NCBI GenBank assembly: GCA_029204225.1
Contig: CM055100.1
Span: 33,137,645-33,201,644, forward strand
Length of the DNA stretch: 64,000 nucleotides
Source: Diphasiastrum complanatum
Taxonomy: Eukaryota > Streptophyta > Lycopodiopsida > Lycopodiales > Lycopodiaceae
Direction: 5' to 3'
In this document: in pieces, positions 20,262 through 30,866 of the stretch
How the letters are laid out: each line of letters starts with the position of its first letter
How positions within the stretch are numbered: the stretch's first letter is position 1
Notes under the pieces: generated by a model
What the model was told of the DNA's origin: nothing
The model's database searches: none
The model's input: the letters and a program-made list of their open reading frames with translations, nothing else
Made by a program: the position numbers and the translations under genes

Positions 20262-21523
20262 AGGCTAAAAGAAGTGTATTGAGTAGAATGGTGACATCAA
20301 TAGCATATTTTGGTGACTTGCTAAAATTCACACCAGGGCGTCTCGTTGCTTAGGTGGCATTTTACAAGCCAAGTCACTTTCCAAATGTGAAATGCTTTTT
20401 ACCTCACACTCCTGACTACCCGCTCTCTGAAAGGGGCAAATGAGATTTGATGTCCACTGAACACGTTATCCACTACAATCACTCTATTTTGCGGTATTGT
20501 ACTTGCAGGTACAATCCGGGTGCCCTTCGTCTAGAGGCTATAGCCCTTCATTTGGCCCAAATAGGCTAAAGGAGGTGAAAATAAGGGCTTCTTGAGTTTT
20601 TAAACTATTTCATCAGTGTGAAGAAACTTGACCCTTCAAAAACTTGGGACCCAACTTTTATTTCAACTTGAAATTTTCTTATGAAGTTGCAATGCACTTT
20701 GCACTTCAAACCCCTTTTATTTAAAGTTTATAATAGTTTTAAATAAATCCAATAATGCCAACACATCCAATGGTCCACATTCACTCTCCACTTTGCAATC
20801 TCCTCCGTAAATCCATATGAGCCTCAATCCGACGATTTAGAGCAGATTTGCGAGCTGAAGATAGCTCCTTCATGCACTGGTCTCTTTAGCACACTATGTG
20901 TTCAATTTCGTTCGTTGCACGCCGCCTTCCACGAGTTGTTTCAAGGCCTCCTTTCTTTCTGGCTATGGTAGGCTCTCTATGAGGATTTTTTGCCGCCTGT
21001 TTCAACTCATTCTAGTGTCCGTATTCTTCCACAGCCACCACGGCTTTAGAGAATCACCTCACATGATGTAGGGCGCCCAAGTTCCTGGCATTACAGGTCA
21101 AAAAAAAATCTACTACATCACAAGATCCATGCTTTTTCTTCTGAAAACTCTGGCTTGACAAAAACAATAGCTTTCACCGCTGTTTTACTAGCTCTCTGAC
21201 CACTGATTTCACTAACCTCTTTCCCAATAGAGGTCGCTCTCTCTTGCTTCAAACCGTTCCTCAAACGGTGTTTGATTGGACTATATACCAACTGTGAATA
21301 CAAAGCAGCCTCTTTACGAAATTTCAGAAATTCGTTTTTCTGATTTTTAAATTCAGCCAACAAGACTTGTCTCCAAATCCGTCCACAGTTCCGAGCTTGG
21401 CAAGCCTCTGTGCGCTAGAAACTGTGCATCGGTGTTTCACTTTTCGCTTTCTACCCATTGTAAACCCCAAACTCTTGGAAAACTCTTCTCTTGAAGCTCT
21501 CTTCACCGTACAATCCATGTATA
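20262..21523 (-). other. Unusually long copia B leader with captured-looking ORFs
   Basis: Between the PBS and Gag lie 1.26 kb. Minus-strand frames at 21324-21536 (KRKVKHRCTVSSAQRLAKLG) and 21118-21363 (KFRKEAALYSQLVYSPIKHR, SEISGQRASKTAVKAIVFVK) are basic and unlike any Gag or Pol domain. Further frame pieces include NPHREPTIARKKGGLETT near 20950. Copia leaders are usually a few hundred bases, so this may be host sequence taken up by the element, or a separate old insertion. Confidence 0.45.
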
Positions 21524-21536
21524 GCTTTGATACCAA
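21524..21536 (-). other. Primer binding site of copia B
   Basis: Minus-strand TTGGTATCAAAGC directly follows the 5' LTR. It is close to the initiator tRNA-Met complement TGGTATCAGAGC used by plant copia elements, with A in place of G at one position, as in the copia C PBS TGGTATCAAAGCC. Confidence 0.8.
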
Positions 21537-21805
21537 CTTAGAATTTTCTCCAAACAGGATTATAGATCATGCAACATAGTAACATAGATAGACAGCACTC
21601 TCCACTCCAAGCTCATGTAGCAATTGTATTTCTAAAAACCAAAATACACTGTACATATAGTTTTTCACTATGACAACTTATGCATGGATCAGGTTTCCAT
21701 TGATGGGACGCATGTCCCATCAACTCACCGTGGTGAGGCCAACTCGTCCTTATCCACTAATAGGACCCACAATATAGTAACACAGTAGTTCTACTTTGAT
21801 TCTAA
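21537..21805 (-). repeat. Copia B 5' LTR
   Basis: This is the partner of 15806-16078, in the same orientation and about the same length. It is bounded on the inside by the PBS and on the outside by resumed gypsy I integrase sequence. Confidence 0.85.
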
Positions 21806-21806
21806 C

Positions 21807-21867
21807 TATAAAAATCTCCACAAAGGTGATAAAGTGCTTTTCTATACCTCAAAGAATCACCCTAGCA
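21807..21867 (+). pseudogene. Gypsy I integrase, C-terminal continuation
   Basis: The plus frame YKNLHKGDKVLFYTSKNHPS then KLK is the conserved gypsy integrase segment (F.KGD.VLLY.SR....PGKL) that should follow HDRHLHNET at 15805. Removing copia B joins the two halves. The fragment then ends where the truncated copia A#2 LTR begins. Confidence 0.8.
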
Positions 21868-21874
21868 AATTAAA

Positions 21875-22377
21875 ACATCCACGAGTCTGGTACAGTCCAG
21901 CAGGTCTTCACACGTGTGAAGAGTGCCACATCACTCAGATCTATCCATTTGAGCCATCCTTGATCCTTATCCAAAGTTGACCTTCTAGAGTATGGCTAAA
22001 ATCCAAAAACCTAGTCTCCTAGAATATAGGAATATTCCCTACAAAATAGGATCTAAGGAAAATGGTCAACTCTTATCTTCTAGTACTCTATACACACGTC
22101 TGAACATCCACTTGCTATGTGGGAGCATTTACTCATGCACATGCAAAGAAAAGCTAATTTCTAGGTGACTAGTCAACTTGACTAAAAACTAGTCATATCA
22201 TGTTCACACTAACTAGATTGATACAAAATCAATTTAGATATATACAAGCATGAAAAGTACATCCTTTCACACGTGGGAACAGGCTCCACACGTGTGAAAT
22301 CAGAACATCAACATTATTCTAATGTTTGATCAATATTTACAAAACCAATGTCAAGTGAGAAGTGACAATTTTCAACA
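21875..22377 (-). repeat. Copia A#2 3' LTR (truncated)
   Basis: The sequence is collinear with 27190-27699, starting at ACATCCACGAGTCTGG and ending TTTTCAACA. It holds the perfect 16-base palindrome CTTCACACGTGTGAAG at 21906-21921. The part corresponding to 26839-27190 is missing, so the deletion or rearrangement followed insertion. Confidence 0.9.
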
Positions 22378-22390
22378 CTCCTCCTCACTT

Positions 22391-24429
22391 CTAACTTGAC
22401 AAATCTAATGTACATCTATCTACAATTGCAAGAGCATATCTTAACTTAAAAAATGGATCTCTGTACAATGGCTTGGTTAAGATATCAACTATGCATTCAG
22501 ATGATGGTACATGATGTAGTTGCATCTCCTTGGATTGTACCTTCTCCCTCACAAAGTGGTGAGCTATCTCAATATGCTTTGTTCTAGCATGGAAGATAGG
22601 ATTTGAAGCAATTTGTTGAGAAGCTTGATTGTCACAAAATATGTAAGGGATCTCCTCGGCCTCTAGCACATGTAGTTCCATCAAGAGTCTTCTTAGCCAT
22701 AGGAGCTCTTTGGTTGTTGAAGTCAATGCCTTGTACTCGGCTTCACAAGAAGATAGTGAGATTGTATCTTGCTTTTTGGAAAGCCAAGATATTACTCCTC
22801 CACAAAGAAATGTTGAAAATGCACTAATGGACTTTCTATCCATCTTGTCACCTGCAAAATCTGAATCCGAGTAGGCTCTCAAGTGCAAGTTAGATCCTTC
22901 ATAAAGTATGCCAAAAAATCTAGTACTAGAAACATATCTAAGTACTCTTTTGGCACTTTTCCAATGATGAACTAAAGGAGCTTGCATACTTTGACTCCAC
23001 TTGCTTACACAAAAACTTAAGTCAGGTCTAGTGATGGTCAAATAGATTAGAAAGCCTATAAGCCTCAAAGGATGCTTCATCACCTTCATTAGTTGCTTTC
23101 ACAACATTCTCCATAGGGGTGTCAATCCCCTTACAATCTTTCATACCAAATCTTTCAAGAATGGAAGTAGCATACTTAGATTGACTTATGAAAGTACAGT
23201 TGCTACTTCTAGACACTTCTATCCCAAGTATAAACTTTAGGAAGCCTATATCTACCATCTTGAACTCACTAGATAAATCAAGTTTTACTTTGCTTATGCC
23301 TTCATCATCATTTCCTGTCAAAATGATGTCATCAACATAAAGTACCAAAATGATGATCATTCCCTTCAATACATTTGAAATATAAAGAAGGTTCATAAGC
23401 ACTTAGTACAAAGCCAAGAGAATAGAGAAAATCATGCAACCTAGAGTACCAAGCTCTAGCTTGCTTCAAGCCATATAGGCTCTTCCTTAAGTAGCACACC
23501 TTTTCCTCCTCACCAACCTTGATGAAGCCCTCGGGTTGCATCATGTAGATTTCCTCTTCTAAAAAGCCATTCAAGAAGGCATTTGTCACATCCATTTGGT
23601 AGAGATCCCACTTGAACAAAGTAACAATGCAAATAATTAATCTAATGGTTACAAGCTTAGCTATAGGTGCAAATGTTTCTTCATAATCCAATCTTTTTAT
23701 TTGAAGAAATCCCTTAGCAAGAAGCCTAGCTTTGTACTTACTAATAGATCCATCTTGATTGTACTTTATTCTATAAATCCACTTACATGCAAGTGGTTTC
23801 TTCCCTTTTGGAAGATTTACAAGATTCCAAGTATGATTTTCTTCTAATGCATCATACTCTACTTGCATGGCATCTCTCCAAACTTTAGATTTATATGCTT
23901 CTTCAAAAGATGATGGTCCTTCAAGCAATGTAGCTAAGAAGGAGTAAGAGGTAGAAGATGTAGAGTCTTCCTTTTGTTTTCCCTTGTCCACATAGGTGAG
24001 CCTTGAGGGCTCGGCCTTGCTTCTTGATGATCTTCTCGGCCCCTTTTGACTTGGATCCATGTCTCCATCCTCGGGTTTGTCAAGATCCTCCTCGGGTTTG
24101 TCAAGATATTCAATGCACAATGGGTTAAATCCATTTGACAAGCTCTTAGCAAATTGTGACTCATCAAAAAGTACATCCTTGCTTACCTTTACTTTCTTGG
24201 ATATAGGATCATATATCCTATAGCCCTTGCTATTTTCTCCATAGCCAACAAAGATCCCTTTGAAGGAGGTAGTATCTTCTTTCCTTCTAGTCTCCAAAGG
24301 GATGTGAACATAACAAATACATCCAAAGATCTTAAAATCTTTTACATTGGGTTTCTTATCAAACAAGGCTTGATAATGTGAGATCCCATCTATAGCACTA
24401 CTAGGAATCCTATTGCAAGTAATTAGCAC
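22391..24429 (-). pseudogene. Copia A#2 integrase C-terminus, RT and RNase H
   Basis: Minus-strand frames: KPNVKDFKIFGCICYVHIPL (integrase C-terminal), a spacer with RRSSRSKAEPSRLTYV, WKDAMQ-type RT start, NGSISKYKARLLAKGFLQIK, QMDVTNAFLNGFLEEEIYM and SLYGLKQARAWYSRL. A frameshift near 23368 precedes LVLYVDDIILTGN. A second lesion near 23065 is a 20-base deletion relative to 5311-5330 of copy A#1. RNase H follows with SKKQDTISLSSCEAEYKALT and HARTKHIEIAHHFVREKV. Catalytic YVDD is intact; the protein cannot be made in one piece. Confidence 0.9.
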
Positions 24430-25556
24430 ATGTTATAGCTTCTCCCCTAAATGAGATGGGAAGTGATGCATCAAGTCTTAAAGACTTTGCACACTCACAT
24501 AGACTCCTTTTTTTCCTCTCGCCCACCCGAGGTGTACTCTCCTCCATTATCACATCTTAGTGCTTTGATAGAAGTACTAAGTTGTTTCTCTACTAGAGAC
24601 TTGAACTTAATGAAAGCTTCATAAACAAGAATTTTCTTTGATAGTAACTCAATCCATGTGAATCTAGTACAATCATCTATAAACGTTACATACATCAAGG
24701 CACCTCCATTACTTGCATGTGAAAAACTATGTACATCAGAATGTATGAGATCCAAGGGAGAGAGAGATATTGATGAAGATTTCTTGTAAGAAGATTTGTG
24801 TGACTTTGCAAGGCCACATGCCTCACACATCTTTCCACACTTTTTGAAAGCTCTTGGTAGGCCGAGAGCTAGTTCCTTGCTTGCCATTGACTCCATAGAT
24901 TGAGGATTAGGATGGCCTAATCTCTTATGCCAAAGCTCCACTTGAGTTAGCTCCTCCCTAGCCAAGTTCACACTTTCACTTGCAACATCAGCATCCAACT
25001 TAAAAAGTCTACCTTGCTTAATGCCACCAGCTATGCACTTATCATTTTTTAAGATGGAACAAACTCCATTCTTGAAATGTACATGTAGTCCATTGTCCAT
25101 TAATTGTCCTACACTAAGCAAGTTTCTTAAAATGGTAGGAACATACAAAACATTATCTAGATCTATCCTTTTATATGTGCCTAAGCAAAGAGGTATAGAT
25201 CCTATGACATCTATCTTGCATGCTTGATCACTAGTAGTGTATATTGACTTCTTGGAGTCATTACAAGATAGAAGAGTAAAAAAATAATGCTTGTTAAAAG
25301 ACATGTGGGAACTAGCCCCACTATCTATCCACCATGTGTCTTTACTTGAAGTTGGTGTAGATGCAACCATTAAGGGTGTGTTGAATCCATCCTCATCTTC
25401 TTCCTCTTGAGCAATGTTCCCTTGATCTCCATTGGCTTGTTGATTCTTCTTCAAGTAGCATTCTGAGGCAAAGTGTCCTTTCTTTCCACAAAAGAAACAC
25501 TTGAGTTTTGCCTTGTTCTTCAGTTTGCCTTTGGAAGAAGATCCTCCATTCTCCAT
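24430..25556 (-). pseudogene. Copia A#2 zinc knuckle, protease and integrase core
   Basis: This 353-codon frame opens with the Gag zinc knuckle CFFCGKKGHFASEC. The protease active site follows (TWWIDSGASSHM), then LWHKRLGHPNPQSMESM, CEACGLAKSHKSS, integrase LIHSDVHSFSHASNGG, FIDDCTRFTWIELL and RCDNGGEYTS. Directly after this the sequence jumps to a frame reading ERKKRSLCECAKSL, so about 30 residues between the second Asp and the Glu are deleted with a frame change. The integrase is therefore dead even if translated. Confidence 0.9.
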
Positions 25557-25652
25557 CTCGGCCTCCTTGCCTTGATTTTTCTTGAATGGATGTTGCTTCT
25601 TCTTGCCTTTAGATGTAAAGTTAGCTTTCTCCTCTCCTCATTAAGTGACATG

Positions 25653-26320
25653 CTATCCATTCTTGTCGAGGTGTAGAAGCCTACTCTCCTCGGCCACAAG
25701 AACATTGTGCAACTTTTCAATGGATGGAAGAGTGTCTTGAATGAAAAATGATTGGACTAAGTTTGTGAACTCATTACCTAGACCATTCAAGATGATTTGT
25801 ACTAGGTCTTGATCTTGGATCTTCTCTCCTATTGCACTTAACTCCTTGTTTAGAGATTTGATCCTAAGGACATACGTTTGTCCACTCTCTCCACTTCCTT
25901 TCATGCTTTGGAAAACTTGATTTCTTATCATGAGAATTCTTGAAGTATTATTGGATTCACAAATGCTCTTTAATGAATCCCAAGCCTCTTTGGATGAGGT
26001 ACAAGAAGAGACCTCTTTCAAGAGGTCATTGCATACATGAACTTTATGCAATGTAGAGCTAATCTTGCTCTCTTCTTGTATTTGGCTTGTTCTTGGGGAG
26101 TTTGAGGCTCTTACTCAACTCTTTGAACAATGTCAAATAGATCATGGATCACTAGGAGTGATTCCATTCTCACTTTCCAAATGGAATAATTTGTGGAAGT
26201 GAGTCTCTCACTTGATTCCATCAAATATCCACCCATGGATGACATTGTAGAATGAATGCTCTTGTAAAAATCAGAAAGATTTCTGAATTTTAAAAGATCT
26301 ATGAAGGGCCTAAAGCTCAC
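25653..26320 (-). pseudogene. Copia A#2 Gag
   Basis: Minus-strand Gag: YLMESSERLTSTNYSIWKVR and MESLLVIHDLFDIV. After a stop and frameshift near 26080 comes LKEVSSCTSSKEAWDSLKSI, ILMIRNQVFQSMKGSGES, YVLRIKSLNKELSAIGEKI and LPSIEKLHNVLVAEESRL. This is the standard UBN2-type copia Gag layout shared with E#2, F and A#3. The start at about 26250 (MSSMGGYL) aligns with copia F Gag MTSINAYL. Confidence 0.85.
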
Positions 26321-26825
26321 AAGAATACCTATAGGCTTGTCTTTATCAAATTAGCACACAAGCTTGAATGATACACAAAGATCTTGCCAAAAATTCCTAG
26401 CTTTCATTCTCACAAAAAAAATTGCTTTACACTTTTCTTAGAGATTTCACTTCAACTAAGGATCTGAACAAATCAGCCTCTAAGATCTGATCTTAGACTC
26501 TAAAAAAAAATGCTTCAATGATCCAAAACTCTATTTGGTCATAGGCATTAGCTAGATTGAATCTAGATCAATACTATGCTTCAAAAAGCACAAAAAATGA
26601 ACTAGTATTGTGATTTTGGGACCAACAAACACAAAGTAACTTGAAATGAAAGTTGTTGTACGGTTTCACACATGTGAAAAGTACATACATAGCCTCCAAG
26701 TCATTTCAATTCAAATGAATTCAAGCTATCACTCTAGATGAACTCGCCCTCACTAGTATTGGCCAGAAACAAATTTTGCCAATAATCTTTACAAGATTTA
26801 TGATTCAATGATCACTCTCTTTCTT

Positions 26826-26838
26826 AGCTCTAATACCA
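26826..26838 (-). other. Primer binding site of copia A#2
   Basis: Minus-strand TGGTATTAGAGCT immediately follows the LTR end TTTATCA. It differs from TGGTATCAGAGCC by a C-to-T and the last base. The same variant occurs at 58289-58301, so it is a family trait. Confidence 0.85.
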
Positions 26839-27699
26839 TGATAAATTTTACAGTTTTTAGGACAATAATGATTGTACTTTACAATCATAGAGAGTTATTG
26901 GTTGCTTAATCAATGGATCTATCAAGTTCTACACATTAGATCTTGATCTAGATTCACTACACTTGGATTTAAGCAAGAGCAATGGATCAGCACATCATTA
27001 ACTAGTGAGAGCGGCCTCACATGTGTGGACTACTGTCCACAGTATGGCCTGCACCTAAAACAACAAGTACAATAATCCTAGATAGCAATCATTCATAGAA
27101 ATCACAAGACAAATGACTAGAAACCTCACAAAAGTATAGAATGCAAAAGTCTCATCAATCTTCTTAGCAAAATGATGATCCTTTTATGGATCAAGTACAT
27201 CCACGAGTCTGGTACAGTCCAGTAGGTCTTCACATGTGTGAAGAGTGCCACATCACTCAGATCTATCCATTTGATCCATCCTTGATCCTTATCCAAAGTT
27301 GACCTTCTAGAATATGGCTAAAATCCAAAAACCTAGTCTCCTAGAATATAGGAATATTCCCTACAAAATAGGATATAAGGAAAATGGTAAACTCTTATCT
27401 TCTAGTACTCTATACACACGTGTGAACATACACTTTCCATGTGGGAGCATTTACTCATGCACATGCAAGGAAAAGCTAATTTCTAGGTGACTAGTCAACT
27501 TGACTAAAAACTAGTCATATCATGTTCACACTAACTAGATTGATACAAAATCAATTTAGATATATACAGGCATGAAAAGTATATCCTTTCACACTTGGGA
27601 ACAGGCTCCACACATGTGAAATCAGATGATCAACATTATTCTAATGTTTGATCAATATCTACAAAACCAATGTCAAGTGAGAAGTGACAATTTTCAACA
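26839..27699 (-). repeat. Copia A#2 5' LTR (full length, 861 bp)
   Basis: The LTR is bounded by TGATAAATT on the left (element 3' end ...TTTATCA) and TTTTCAACA on the right (element start TGTTGAAAATTG). It is the reference copy for the A-type LTRs at 3370-4616, 21875-22377, 58302-58992 and 61756-62615. A TATA-like CCATAAAAGGATC lies near 27180 (element sense). The G-box palindrome here is CTTCACATGTGTGAAG, one base off the perfect form. Just outside is copia E#1 integrase. Confidence 0.9.
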
Positions 27700-28530
27700 T
27701 CTACCAAGTTCAAGGCTTTTTGTGATGAGCATGGGATCAAGAGAGAGTATACAACACCAAGGAACCCACAGCAAAATGGAGTGGCTAAAAGGAAGAATAT
27801 GACTCTTTGTGAGAGTGCCAAATCCATGAGGTTAACTGCTAACCTTGATAAACTATTTTGGGATCAAGCTTTGCTGTGTGCCAATTTCTTGTGCAATAGG
27901 TGGCCAAGAGCTATTTTGGATGGAAGGACACCTTCTGAATGCTATTCAAGAGGAGGCCAAGTCTCAACTTTCTCAAAACTTTTGGATGCACATGCTTTGT
28001 CAACATTACTCTTGATGATAGGATCAAGGAGGATCCATCTTCAAGACAAGATATATTTGTTGGATATAGTGAGGTGAGTAAAGCCTACAAGGTTTACATT
28101 CCTTCTACTAACAAAGTGATTCTTGGTAGAGATCTCATTTTCTATGAGGGTAACATTCCAAAAGTAGCTTCAAGTACAATTGATATTGATGATGTGGATG
28201 GATATAACAATCTTGATGATGATGTTATGGATCTTACTTTGGATGGTGATGATGAAGGACCTTCATCAAGTCAAAAGCCAAGAAGAACATCAAGGCAAAG
28301 GCAAACACCTTCAAGGCTCACATATGATGAAAAGGGTAAGCAAGTAGTTACTGTAAATTATGCTGCTTTTCTAACCTCTTTTGATGAACCTACATGTGTA
28401 GATGTAGCAAGAAACAAAGAGGAGTGGATCCACGCAATAGATCTTGAGTATCAAGCTCTTCTGAAGAATGAAACATGGAGATTGGTGGAATTACCTAAGA
28501 ACAAGAAAGCTATTGGATGTTTTCATGTTC
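27700..28530 (+). pseudogene. Copia E#1 integrase C-terminal half and linker
   Basis: Plus-strand: TKFKAFCDEHGIKREYTTPR, NPQQNGVAKRKNMTLCESAK, FWDQALLCANFLCNRW, then a frameshift and LNFLKTFGCTCFVNITLDDR, FVGYSEVSKAYKVYIPSTNK. A linker SSQKPRRTSRQRQTPSRLTY follows. The third catalytic residue is changed, NGVAE to NGVAK, which alone would disable the enzyme. The frame stops matching copia after KNKKAIGC at about 28530, where CKWVF of RT is expected. Confidence 0.85.
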
Positions 28531-28780
28531 TTACAACAAGTAACGGATCTGAAAAACAAAGTTATTTTAATGAATTTGATGATCAAGTTGATGATCAAGA
28601 GATTGATCTCAAAGGGCTTCAACAAGTCAAAAGGGAAGTTGGCAATTTGGAGCTAGTCAAGAGCATCAAAGGAGAAGTAACTGGCAAAGATGTTATGGAC
28701 CTATTTTTGTAGGTTATTGAAGAATCAAGTAAGGTCAAAGAAGCAACAAGAAAGTGTTGTTCAAGTTTACTTTACTTGTT
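28531..28780 (+). other. Unassigned joint between copia E#1 and E#2
   Basis: About 250 bases with an open frame rich in D, E, K and Q (NEFDDQVDDQEIDLKGLQQV). It is not a copia domain I recognise. It may be leader sequence of E#2 or a small captured piece. Confidence 0.3.
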
Positions 28781-29563
28781 CTATCTCATGTTTGAGCATT
28801 TAGAGCACAGTGAGAGATTAACATCTTCCAATTATGCAATGAGGAATATTAGAATGGAATCATTGTTGATTCTTAGGATGTAATGGATATTGTGAGTGGA
28901 GCTGAAGAAGAACCTGCTGCACGTAATAAATCTGCAACATTCCACAAAAGAACCAGAATTGCCCTTCATTCTATAAAAATGAATGTTACCAATGAAGTGT
29001 TAAGAGAAATCAGTACATGCACCACTGCCAAGGAAGTTTGGGATACTCTAAAAACAATCTATGAAATAAAAAATACTTCTAGATTGCTTACACTTAGAAA
29101 CCAAAAATTTCTAAGTTATCAGAGAGTACATGAGAGTGCTTCATCATATGTCATGAGAGTTAAGGATCTTCATCAAGAGTTAGTTGGTATTAGTAATGCT
29201 CTTAAGAACACTAAACTTGTTCAAGTAGTCCTAAATGGACTTAGAGATGAGTATGACAATATTGTGCAGACTTATGCTGTCAGAGAGGATCTTCCATCCT
29301 TGGAGACACTGCAAGGTGTTCTCATTGCTGAAGAAAGCAGACAAGAGAACAAGATGCTGAGGATCAACAGACTTTCATTGAAAGATGGTGGAGATGACAA
29401 AGCACTCTTCATCAGAGACAAGTCAAGAGGCAAGGGCAAAGGACAACAACACTTCAAGAAGGACAAAGCCAAAGAAGGTGGTGAGGATCAGTCCTCACAA
29501 GGTGCAACATCCAGTGGCAAGAAAAAGCTGTCAAAGATCAAGTGTTTTTTCCTAAGGGTGTAG
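28781..29563 (+). pseudogene. Copia E#2 Gag
   Basis: Plus-strand Gag: EHSERLTSSNYAMRNIRMES at the N-terminus, then after a stop KMNVTNEVLREISTCTTAKE, TLKTIYEIKNTSRLLTLRNQ, SSYVMRVKDLHQELVGI and LPSLETLQGVLIAEESRQ. A basic tail precedes IKCFFLRV, where the zinc knuckle should be: only CFF remains and the rest (CGKKGH...C) is deleted. Very similar to the minus-strand Gag at 57311-57721. Confidence 0.85.
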
Positions 29564-29586
29564 AGAGTGAAAGAGAGGATTCATAA

Positions 29587-30866
29587 TTGATGTCTACTTC
29601 TTCATCTTTTCCTTTTAAGAATGAAGAAGTCTGGTGGATAGATAGTGGGGCTAGTTCCCACATGTCTAGTTCTAGGAACTCTTTCACTAATCTCATGCCA
29701 TATCTAGGTGCAAAAAGGTCAATCTATACCGCTAATGATGTAGAGTTTAGGATTGAAGGAATAGGTAGCATTCCATTACATGCATCATCATCAAAATCTT
29801 TTTGCTTACATAATGTACTGTATGTACCTAGATTGACCAGAATCTCATTAGTGTAGGACAGTTGTTTGATAGTGGATTGGATGTCAAGTTTCAAGTTGAC
29901 AAGTGTATAATCTCAAGAGAAAATGAAGTTATTGCTAGAGGATCTAGAATTGGTAAGTTGTACAAACTAGATCCTAGGGATAGTGCTAACATTTCAGATA
30001 TTGCTTATGAGACCAAGGTTCTACAGGAGGACCTGTGGCATAAGAGAGTGGGTCATCCCAATTTCAAAGCCATGCAATCTATGGTCAAAGAAGGAAAAGT
30101 TGTTGGTCTACCAAAGACAATGTCAAAGGAGCTTCTACCTTGTGAAGCTTGGGTGCTGGCAAAGTCACACAGAAGGCCTTTTCCTAGATCAAGTATCAAG
30201 ACAAAGTAACCATTAAAACTTGTACACTCAGATGTTCATTTCTCATTAACTAAGAGCAAAGGAGGAGCCAATTGCTTTGTCTCTTTTGTAGATGATTATA
30301 CAAGACATTCTTGGATCTATATGTTGTCTTCAAAATCCATGGTTTATGATGTTTTTCTTAATTTTAAAGCTTATGTAGAGAAGCAGTTTCCTTTCAAGAT
30401 AAAATCTTTAAGAAGCGATAGTGGAGGGGAATACACTTCCAATAAGTTTAAAGAGTTTTGTGAGAGAGAGGGTATTCAAAGAGAGTTCTCTTGTTCATAT
30501 ACTCCTCAGCAAAATGGAGTTGCTGAGAGAAAAAATAGAACTTTGTGTGAATGTGCAAAAGCCATTAGGTTGGAAGCTTCTCTGCCTGAAGAATTTTGGG
30601 GAGAGGCAGTTGCATGTGCAAACTATCTTTGTAATAGGCTTCCAAATCTTGCAATAGGAGGAAAGACACCATTTGAGATGTTGTATAAGAAAAAGCCTAA
30701 GGTAGATCATCTTAGGATTTTTGGCTGTGTATGCTTTGTGCATGTACCTCTAGAAACTAGGAAGAAGGAAGATCCTAGTGTAGTAAAAGGAATTTTTGTA
30801 GGTTACGCATCTACTAGAAAAGCATACAAGATTTATTTGCCCTCAACTAACAAAAAATGTTGTTAG
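29587..30866 (+). pseudogene. Copia E#2 protease, GAG-pre-integrase and integrase
   Basis: Order: VWWIDSGASSHMSSSRNSF (protease Asp intact), SIYTANDVEFRIEGIGSIPL, LYVPRL, a stop at 29854, LWHKRVGHPNFKAMQSMV, CEAWVLAKSHRRPF (second Cys of the zinc pair now Trp), a stop at 30208, then LVHSDVHFSLTKSKGGANCF and RSDSGGEYTSNKFKEFCERE, QQNGVAERKNRTLCE, WGEAVACANYLCNRLP and GIFVGYASTRKAYKIYLPST. All three integrase acidic residues are present. It ends with KKCC at a frameshift near 30866. Confidence 0.88.

Larger units (their letters stand above)
15806..21805 (-). mobile_element. Copia B: LTR retrotransposon inserted in gypsy I
   Basis: This is a complete but decayed minus-strand Ty1/copia element of 6.0 kb. 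The 5' LTR is at 21536-21805, PBS TTGGTATCAAAGC at 21524-21536, and a long leader at 20262-21523. Gag, zinc knuckle, protease, integrase, RT and RNase H follow from 20261 down to about 16100, then a purine tract at 16079-16093 and the 3' LTR at 15806-16078. The two LTRs differ at many sites, so the insertion is old. Its flanks are the two halves of a gypsy integrase. A clean target duplication is not evident. Confidence 0.85.
21875..27699 (-). mobile_element. Copia A#2: nearly complete LTR retrotransposon
   Basis: Minus-strand element with 5' LTR 26839-27699, PBS 26826-26838, Gag-Pol 26320-22391, purine tract 22378-22390 and a 3' LTR 21875-22377 that lacks about 350 bases of its outer end. 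The truncated side abuts gypsy I; the intact 5' side abuts copia E#1 integrase. It has several frameshifts and an integrase deletion. Close similarity to the 4630-5970 and 62629-63090 copies shows a multi-copy family. Confidence 0.9.

Noticed and set aside
15806-21805. Endogenous pararetrovirus
   Set aside because: I looked for movement protein, coat protein and a virus-type RT order. All RT-bearing units here have copia or gypsy domain order, LTRs and integrase.
22603-22827. Plus-strand open frame over copia A#2 RNase H (also seen at 62841-63065)
   Set aside because: It is the mirror of a conserved minus-strand RNase H; both frames recur only because the element is repeated.
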